Shown here: piece after piece, positions 4,932 through 9,830 of the stretch
How the letters are laid out: each line of letters opens with the position of its first letter
Position numbering within the stretch: position 1 is the first letter of the stretch
NCBI GenBank assembly: GCA_036503065.1
Contig: DASXXM010000049.1
Coordinates: 1-11,825 of the forward strand
Origin: DATEPR01 sp036503065
GTDB taxonomy: Bacteria > Actinomycetota > Actinomycetes > Mycobacteriales > Pseudonocardiaceae
DNA length: 11,825 bases
Reading direction: 5' to 3'
The notes under the pieces: generated by a model
The model's input: the letters and a program-made list of their open reading frames with translations, nothing else
Database searches by the model: none
Told to the model about the DNA's origin: nothing
Made by a program: the position numbers and the translations under genes

Positions 4932-6440
4932 TCAGCCCTGCCGACAGCGCTCGATGATCATCTCGCGCAGTCGCTTCGCGTCCGCCTGACCCCTCGTCGC
5001 CTTCATCACCGCGCCGACGATGGCCCCGGCCGCGGCGTCCTTGCCGTCGCGGATCTTGGCCGCGATGTCGGGTGCCGCTGCCAACGCCACGTCGATCGCC
5101 GTGATCAGCGCGGCGTCGTCGGACACGACTTTCAGGCCGCGCGCGGCGACCACGTCGTCCGGATCGCCCTCGCCGGCCAGGATTCCGTCGACTACCTGGC
5201 GGGCCAGGTTAGGGGTCAGCTCGCGTTTGCCGATCAGCTCGATCACCCTGGCCAGCTGGGCCGGCGTGATCGGCAGGTCGGCAATTTCGACGCCCCTGCT
5301 GTTGGCCTGCTGGACCAGGTAGGCCGTCCACCACGACCGGGCTTCCGCGGGCGTGGCACCGGCGTCCACAGTGGACGCGATCAGGTCGATGACGCCGATG
5401 TTGACCAGGTCGCGCAGTTCGGCGTCGGACAGGCCCCATTCTTCCTGCACCCGCTTGCGGCGCTGCCACGGCAGTTCCGGCAGTGTCTGGCGCAGCTCGT
5501 CCACCCAGTCCCGCGCGGGCGCGATCGGCACCAGGTCCGGCTCCGGGAAGTAGCGGTAGTCCTCCGCGGTCTCCTTGGTGCGGCCCGGTCGGGTGGTCTG
5601 GCCGGCTTCCTCGTAGTGCCGGGTCTCCTGGGTGATCCGGCCGCCGGCGGCCAGGATCGCGCCCTGGCGGCACATCTCGTACCGGACGGCCCGTTCCACG
5701 CTGCGCAGCGAGTTGACGTTCTTGGTCTCGGTGCGGGTGCCGAACTCGGTGGCGCCGATCGGCATCAGGGACAGGTTCGCGTCGCAGCGCAGCGAACCCT
5801 GGTCCATCCGGACATCCGAGACGTCCAGGGCGCGCAACAGGTCCCGCAGTGCGGTCACGTAGGCGCGGGCGATCTCCGGCGCGCGCTCGCCGGCACCGGT
5901 GACCGGCTTGGTGACGATCTCGATCAGCGGCACACCGGCCCGGTTGTAGTCCAGCAGCGAGTACTCGGCGCCGTGGATCCGGCCGGTCGCGCCGCCGACG
6001 TGCCGGGACTTGCCGGTGTCCTCCTCCATGTGCGCGCGCTCGATCTGCACGCGGAAGGTCTCGCCGTCGTCCAGTTCGACGTCCAGGTAGCCGTTGTAGG
6101 CGATCGGCTCGTCGTACTGCGAGGTCTGGAAGTTCTTCGGCATGTCCGGGTAGAAGTAGTTCTTCCTGGCGAACCGGCACCATTCGGCGATCTCGCAGTG
6201 CAGCGCGAGGCCGATCCGGATCGCGGACTCGATCGCGGCGCCGTTCACCACCGGCAGCGCACCGGGCAGGCCGAGGCACGTCGGGCACACCTGGGTGTTG
6301 GGCTCGGCGCCGAACACGGTCGAGCAGCCGCAGAACATCTTGGTGTGGGTGGACAGTTCGGTGTGCACCTCGAGGCCGAGCACGGGCTCGAACCGCGCCA
6401 GCACCTCGCGGTAGTCCATCAGGTCCGCGACGGTGGTCAT
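4932..6440 (-). CDS. gatB: Aspartyl/glutamyl-tRNA(Asn/Gln) amidotransferase subunit B
   Basis: A 502-residue subunit, normal length. GatB binds Glu-tRNA(Gln) or Asp-tRNA(Asn), activates the tRNA-bound carboxylate with ATP and receives ammonia from GatA. Visible features: VLGLEVHTEL (20-29), the zinc-binding cysteines Cys37, Cys39, Cys52 and Cys55 (MFCGC and VCPTCLGLPGALP), ARKNYFYPDMPKNFQTSQYD, RMDQGSLRCDANLS (written VRMDQGSLRCDANLS in place), ETKNVNSLRSVERAVRYE and DYRYFPEPDL, then the helical YqeY-like tail domain (about 355-500) ending LREMIIERCRQG, which contacts the tRNA. The ATG at 6440 overlaps the stop of the small upstream gene by 4 bp (ATGA), indicating coupled translation as the last gene of the gat operon. 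Its 3' end appears duplicated at 4483-4521. Confidence 0.97.
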   Translation of the reverse strand: MTTVADLMDYREVLARFEPVLGLEVHTELSTHTKMFCGCSTVFGAEPNTQVCPTCLGLPGALPVVNGAAIESAIRIGLALHCEIAEWCRFARKNYFYPDMPKNFQTSQYDEPIAYNGYLDVELDDGETFRVQIERAHMEEDTGKSRHVGGATGRIHGAEYSLLDYNRAGVPLIEIVTKPVTGAGERAPEIARAYVTALRDLLRALDVSDVRMDQGSLRCDANLSLMPIGATEFGTRTETKNVNSLRSVERAVRYEMCRQGAILAAGGRITQETRHYEEAGQTTRPGRTKETAEDYRYFPEPDLVPIAPARDWVDELRQTLPELPWQRRKRVQEEWGLSDAELRDLVNIGVIDLIASTVDAGATPAEARSWWTAYLVQQANSRGVEIADLPITPAQLARVIELIGKRELTPNLARQVVDGILAGEGDPDDVVAARGLKVVSDDAALITAIDVALAAAPDIAAKIRDGKDAAAGAIVGAVMKATRGQADAKRLREMIIERCRQG

Positions 6441-6631
6441 TCCTCGCCGTCCTTGTTGCGCAGCGACCGGAAGACCAGCGCACCGCCGGTCAGCACGGCG
6501 GCGAAGTTGAACGCCGCGTTCAGCAGCTTCAAACCGTCCCGTTTGCCGCTGGCGTCCCGCAGCTCGCGCACCGCGCCCACGGCGCCGAACACGAGACCGA
6601 CCAGACCCACCACGTCGCGTACCCGCTTCAC
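6437..6631 (-). CDS. Small hypothetical membrane protein inside the gat operon
   Basis: About 64 residues from GTG at 6631 (KRVRDVVGLVGLVFGAVGAV at the start), or 67 from GTG at 6640. Two hydrophobic stretches, DVVGLVGLVFGAVGAV and LLNAAFNFAAVLTGGALVF, are separated by a charged loop (RELRDASGKRDG), and the end is basic then acidic (RSLRNKDGEE), so a two-helix membrane hairpin is likely. I recognise no family. GTG 6631 is preferred because GAGG at 6640-6643 lies 8 bp upstream. The gene begins 13 bp after gatA and overlaps gatB by 4 bp, so it is co-transcribed with the amidotransferase genes. Base use and coding bias match the neighbours. A role linked to the amidotransferase is only suggested by position. 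Confidence 0.72.
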   Translation of the reverse strand: MKRVRDVVGLVGLVFGAVGAVRELRDASGKRDGLKLLNAAFNFAAVLTGGALVFRSLRNKDGEE

Positions 6632-6644
6632 ACTGCTCACCTCG

Positions 6645-8159
6645 TCATGCCCCCAACTCGGGAATCCGGTCGATCTGCGGCCCGCCCTCTGCCGCGTTGC
6701 GGGCCACCTCGTAGGCCGCGGCCACCCGGTACATCCGCTGGTCCTGCAGTGCCGGGGCCATGATCTGCAGGCCGACCGGCAGGCCGTCGTCGGCCGCGAG
6801 TCCACTGGGGACACTCATGGCCGGGATGCCGGCCAGGCTGGCCGGGATCGTGCACAGGTCGGCCAGGTACATCGACATCGGGTTGCCCGTCCGCTCACCG
6901 AGCCGGAACGCGGTGGTCGGCGTCGTCGGCGACACGAGCACGTCGAGACTGCCGAACGCCTGCTCGAAGTCCCGCTTGATCAGCGTGCGGACCTTCTGCG
7001 CCTGGCCGTAGTAGGCGTCGTAGTAACCGGACGACAGGGCGTACGTGCCGATCATGATGCGGCGCTTGACCTCCGGTCCGAAGCCCGCCTCCCTGGTCAG
7101 CGACATCACGTCCTCGGCGCTGGCGCCGTTCAGGTCGCCGACCCGCAGCCCGTAGCGCATCGCGTCGAAGCGGGCCAGGTTGGACGAGCACTCGCTGGGC
7201 GCGATCAGGTAGTACGCCGGCAGCGCGTAGCGGAAGTGCGGGCAACGCACCTCGACGACCTCGGCGCCCAGTTCGCGCAGGGTGCCGACGGCCCGCTCGA
7301 ACGACGTGAGCACACCCGCCTGGTAGCCGTCGCCGCCGGACAGGTCGGTGACCACACCGACGCGCACGCCGCGCAGATCGCCGGTGGCGCCTGCCTTCGC
7401 GGCGGCCACCACCGGCGGCACCGGCGCGTCGATCGACGTGGAGTCGAGCACGTCGTGGCCTGCGACCACCTCGTGCAGCAGGGCGGCGTCCAGCACCGTC
7501 CGCGCGCACGGGCCCGCCTGGTCCAGCGACGACGAGAAGGCGACGAGGCCGTAGCGGGAAACGCCGCCGTAGGTGGGTTTCACGCCAACGGTGCCGGTGA
7601 CCGCGCCGGGCTGGCGGATCGAGCCGCCGGTGTCGGTGCCGATCGCGAGCGGTGCCTCGAACGCGGCCAGCGACGCCGACGAGCCACCGCCCGACCCGCC
7701 CGGAATCCGGTCCAGGTCCCACGGGTTGTGCGACGGGCCGTAGGCGGAGTTCTCGGTGGACGAACCCATCGCGAACTCGTCCATGTTGGTCTTGCCCAGG
7801 ATCACGATGCCCGCTTCGAGCAGCTTGCGGGTGATCGTGGCGTCGTAGGGCGGCAGCCAGTTCTCCAGGATCTTCGACCCGACCGTGGTCGGCACGCCCT
7901 CGGTGGTCACCACGTCCTTGAGCGCCAGCGGCACACCCGCCAACGGCGATGCCGGCGCGCGGCCCGCGGCCACGTCCTCGTCGACCGCGCGCGCCGCGTG
8001 CAGCGCACGCTCGCCCGACACGTGCAGGAAGGCGTGCACCTGGTCGTCGACCTTGGCGATGCGGTCCAGGTGCGCCTGGGTCACCTCGACCGACGAGACC
8101 TCCTTGGCCTGGATCAGCGCGGCCAACTCGGCCGCGGTGAGGCGGGTCAGGTCACCCAT
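6645..8159 (-). CDS. gatA: Aspartyl/glutamyl-tRNA(Asn/Gln) amidotransferase subunit A
   Basis: A 504-residue amidase-signature enzyme that hydrolyses glutamine and delivers ammonia to GatB. The Ser-cisSer-Lys triad is complete: Lys81 in GVPLALKDVV, cis-Ser156 in IPGGSGGGSS and nucleophile Ser180 in GTDTGGSIRQPGAV, with the spacings (75 and 24) expected for GatA. Other family motifs: LGKTNMDEFAMGSSTENSAY, GVKPTYGGVSRYGL, FSSSLDQAGP and the C-terminal AGIPAMSVPSG. ATG at 8159 is chosen over ATG at 8165 because the strong Shine-Dalgarno GGGGGAGGA (8166-8174) touches the 8165 codon but lies 7 bp from 8159. From 8165 the protein would be 506 residues and overlap gatC by 4 bp. Confidence 0.97.
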   Translation of the reverse strand: MGDLTRLTAAELAALIQAKEVSSVEVTQAHLDRIAKVDDQVHAFLHVSGERALHAARAVDEDVAAGRAPASPLAGVPLALKDVVTTEGVPTTVGSKILENWLPPYDATITRKLLEAGIVILGKTNMDEFAMGSSTENSAYGPSHNPWDLDRIPGGSGGGSSASLAAFEAPLAIGTDTGGSIRQPGAVTGTVGVKPTYGGVSRYGLVAFSSSLDQAGPCARTVLDAALLHEVVAGHDVLDSTSIDAPVPPVVAAAKAGATGDLRGVRVGVVTDLSGGDGYQAGVLTSFERAVGTLRELGAEVVEVRCPHFRYALPAYYLIAPSECSSNLARFDAMRYGLRVGDLNGASAEDVMSLTREAGFGPEVKRRIMIGTYALSSGYYDAYYGQAQKVRTLIKRDFEQAFGSLDVLVSPTTPTTAFRLGERTGNPMSMYLADLCTIPASLAGIPAMSVPSGLAADDGLPVGLQIMAPALQDQRMYRVAAAYEVARNAAEGGPQIDRIPELGA

Positions 8160-8161
8160 CG

Positions 8162-8458
8162 TCATTCCTCCCCCAGAATCCGCGGCACCCGGAACCGGCC
8201 GTCCGCCGCGGCCGGCGCGGCGGCCAGTGCCTGCTGTTGCGTCAGGCCGGGGCGAACCACGTCCTGGCGGAAGACGTTGACCAGCGGCACGGCGTGCGAG
8301 GTCGGCGGAATGTCGTCCGCCGCCACCTCACCCACGGTGGCGACCGACTGCAGAATGACGTCCAACTGGCCGGCGAAGAGGGTCAGTTCGTCCTCCGTCA
8401 CCGCCAGCCGGGCCAGCCTGGCCAGGTGCGCGACCTCGTCGCGGGAGATGTTGGGCAC
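8162..8458 (-). CDS. gatC: Aspartyl/glutamyl-tRNA(Asn/Gln) amidotransferase subunit C
   Basis: A 98-residue subunit that wraps around GatA and GatB and stabilises the complex. Family features: ISRDEVAHLARLARLAVTEDEL at the N-terminus, FAGQLDVILQSVATVGEVA, the DIPPTSHAVPLVNVFRQDVV linker that lies on GatA, and the short FRVPRILGEE end. First gene of the gatC-gatA-small gene-gatB operon. The GTG at 8458 has no Shine-Dalgarno, but a TAGACT box six bases upstream suggests a leaderless start. Its last codons (CTG GGG GAG GAA) double as the ribosome-binding site of gatA. Confidence 0.96.
   Translation of the reverse strand: MPNISRDEVAHLARLARLAVTEDELTLFAGQLDVILQSVATVGEVAADDIPPTSHAVPLVNVFRQDVVRPGLTQQQALAAAPAAADGRFRVPRILGEE
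8166..8174 (-). promoter_or_regulatory. Strong ribosome-binding site that decides the gatA start
   Basis: GGGGGAGGA on the minus strand, inside the last gatC codons. The GGAGG core (8167-8171) is seven bases from ATG 8159 and only one from ATG 8165, favouring the inner start. Confidence 0.7.
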
Positions 8459-8464
8459 GGGCCA

Positions 8465-8470
8465 AGTCTA
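8465..8470 (-). promoter_or_regulatory. Candidate leaderless -10 box of the gat operon
   Basis: TAGACT on the minus strand ends six bases before the gatC GTG. With no Shine-Dalgarno present this predicts a transcript that begins at the start codon. A convincing -35 was not found 17-18 bp upstream. Confidence 0.4.
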
Positions 8471-8612
8471 TTTGCCGGTGACCGTCCACCCGGACCGGGT
8501 TACCGCAACGGGGTCTCGTCAGCCGGGACGTCCGATGCTGAGATCTATCACGTCTGCCACAATCGACGCCCGGCAACAGTGCGGTGCTGCCCAGATGATC
8601 TATTTTCGACGC

Positions 8613-8618
8613 AGGAGG
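8613..8618 (+). promoter_or_regulatory. Ribosome-binding site of the ACT-domain gene
   Basis: A perfect AGGAGG sits eight bases before TTG 8627. It fixes this rare start codon, which otherwise could be taken as internal to a longer open frame extending back to 8237. Confidence 0.85.
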
Positions 8619-8626
8619 CGTTCGCG

Positions 8627-9280
8627 TTGTCCTTCCTGATCCGGGTACAGCTCCCGGACTCCCCCGGCACCCTGGGCGCGTTGGCGACCGCGCTGGGCGC
8701 CATCGGGGCCGACATCCTCAGCGTCGACGTGGTGGAGCGCGGGTCCGGGATCGCAGTGGACGACCTGGTGGTCGAGCTGCCGACGGGCAGGCTGCCGGAC
8801 GTGTTGATCACGGCGGCCGAGTCCATCGAGGGGATCGAGGTGGACGCCGTCCGCCCGTACGCCGGTGTGCTGGACACCCACCGGGAGCTGGAGTTGGTGG
8901 AGGAGGTCGCCGAGGATCCCCGCAACGGCATCGCGGTGTTCACCGAGGGCGTACCAAAGATCATCCGAGCGGGTTGGGCACTGACGCTGAGGTCGGACGG
9001 CAAAGGCGTCAGCCGGTTAGCCGCCAGCACCGCGGCACCACAGGCGTCGGACCTGGACATGCCATGGCTGCCCCTGGCCCGCGCGACCGTGCTCGACGGC
9101 GAGGCGGACTGGGTGCCGGAGACATGGCGCGAACTGGGCACCGAACTGGCCGCGACACCGTTGGGCAAGCCCGATCGGGCGTTGCTGGTCGCTCGGCCGG
9201 GTGGTCCGATGTTCCGCGCCGCCGAGGTCGCTCGGCTCGCGCATCTGGCCGGTATCGTCGCCGTGGTTCTGGACGGCTGA
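8627..9280 (+). CDS. ACT-domain amino-acid-binding protein
   Basis: A 217-residue soluble protein. Residues 2-75 form an ACT domain: SFLIRVQLPDSPGTLGALAT, then ALGAIGADILSVDVVERG and DDLVVELPTGRLPDVLITAAESIEGIEVDAV, with the beta-alpha-beta pattern and the ligand-site Asp-Ser-Pro-Gly turn (11-14). The rest (PYAGVLDTHRELELVEEVAEDP, then KIIRAGWALTLRSDG and two helices near the end) is a domain I cannot name; no catalytic motif is visible. ACT domains bind amino acids and control enzymes or transcription, so this is probably a regulator or sensor. The TTG start is supported by AGGAGG. It is divergent from gatC, a linkage I believe is common in related actinomycetes. Its TGA directly abuts the stop of the GNAT gene on the other strand. 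Confidence 0.85.
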   Translation: MSFLIRVQLPDSPGTLGALATALGAIGADILSVDVVERGSGIAVDDLVVELPTGRLPDVLITAAESIEGIEVDAVRPYAGVLDTHRELELVEEVAEDPRNGIAVFTEGVPKIIRAGWALTLRSDGKGVSRLAASTAAPQASDLDMPWLPLARATVLDGEADWVPETWRELGTELAATPLGKPDRALLVARPGGPMFRAAEVARLAHLAGIVAVVLDG

Positions 9281-9788
9281 TTAGAGGTCCAGTACGAAGA
9301 CCCACAGGAGTGCGCGTTCGTTGGGTCGCCAGTCGCGTTCCGGTGCTCTGGTGCTCTGTTGCTCTAGGGAAGGCGAATCGCTGGTAGAGGCGGTGTGCGG
9401 TGAGCATGCGGTCCAGGCTGGACATCGCGACTGTCCGGTAGCCTTCGGCGCGCGCCCGGTTGAGTACCGCGGTGACCAGTGCTTGTGCCACGCCGCGGTT
9501 TCTGGCGTCCGGGCTCACCGCGAGCATGCGGAACTCCAGTTCGTGCGGCGCGGCGATCTCGGCGAACGGCGTGCCCGGGCGGCAGATGGTGACCGTGCCC
9601 AGTGCCTGGTTTGTTTTGTCTGTCGCGACGAGGAGTTCGGCGTCCCGGTGTCGGGTTGTCGTGTCGGCCAGGCGGGCTGCGTAGGGGTGGCCGGGTAAGG
9701 CGAAGCCGTCGGCCTGGTAGGCGGCCACGGTCAGTTCGGCGATCTCGGTCAGTTCGGACGGGTGGGCCGGGCGGATCGACAGGTTCAT
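9281..9788 (-). pseudogene. GNAT-family N-acetyltransferase, frameshifted by an 8-bp repeat near its 3' end
   Basis: From ATG 9788 the product has normal GNAT features: NLSIRPAHPSELTEIAELT, LEFRMLAVSPDARNRGVAQA with the acetyl-CoA loop R96-x-x-G99-x-A101, and AHRLYQRFAFPRA (131-143). The usual C-terminus (PERDWRPNERALLWVFVLDL, stop at 9281-9283) is present but in another frame. Between them AGAGCAAC-AGAGCACC-AGAGCACC (minus strand) replaces a single unit. The two extra units add 16 bases, and removing them gives a perfect 163-residue GNAT. As written, translation runs on to 9009 with an Arg/Pro-rich nonsense tail antisense to the ACT gene. GTG 9827 or 9824 could extend the N-terminus. The acetyl acceptor is unknown. 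It follows ligA by 42 bp. Loss of the last strand may inactivate it, or the repeat may switch it. Confidence 0.8.
9342..9365 (-). repeat. Three 8-bp tandem repeats causing a frameshift
   Basis: On the plus strand the units are GGTGCTCT (9342-9349), GGTGCTCT (9350-9357) and GTTGCTCT (9358-9365), two identical and one with a single change. A unit number of 1, 4 or 7 restores the GNAT reading frame; the present 3 does not. Confidence 0.92.
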
Positions 9789-9830
9789 GTGCGTAACTGG
9801 CCAAGCACGGGACAGCAAGGACACCACCGC

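Noticed and set aside
8459..8626. Riboswitch or T-box upstream of gatC or the ACT gene
   Set aside because: gatC appears leaderless, and I could not find a conserved T-box or attenuator structure; the plus side shows only the AGGAGG site.
5616..8639. Plus-strand open frame of 1007 codons across gatB, gatA and gatC
   Set aside because: It is antisense to three strongly supported genes. Its translation is His/Arg/Gln/Val-rich without domains, the usual mirror of GC-biased third positions.
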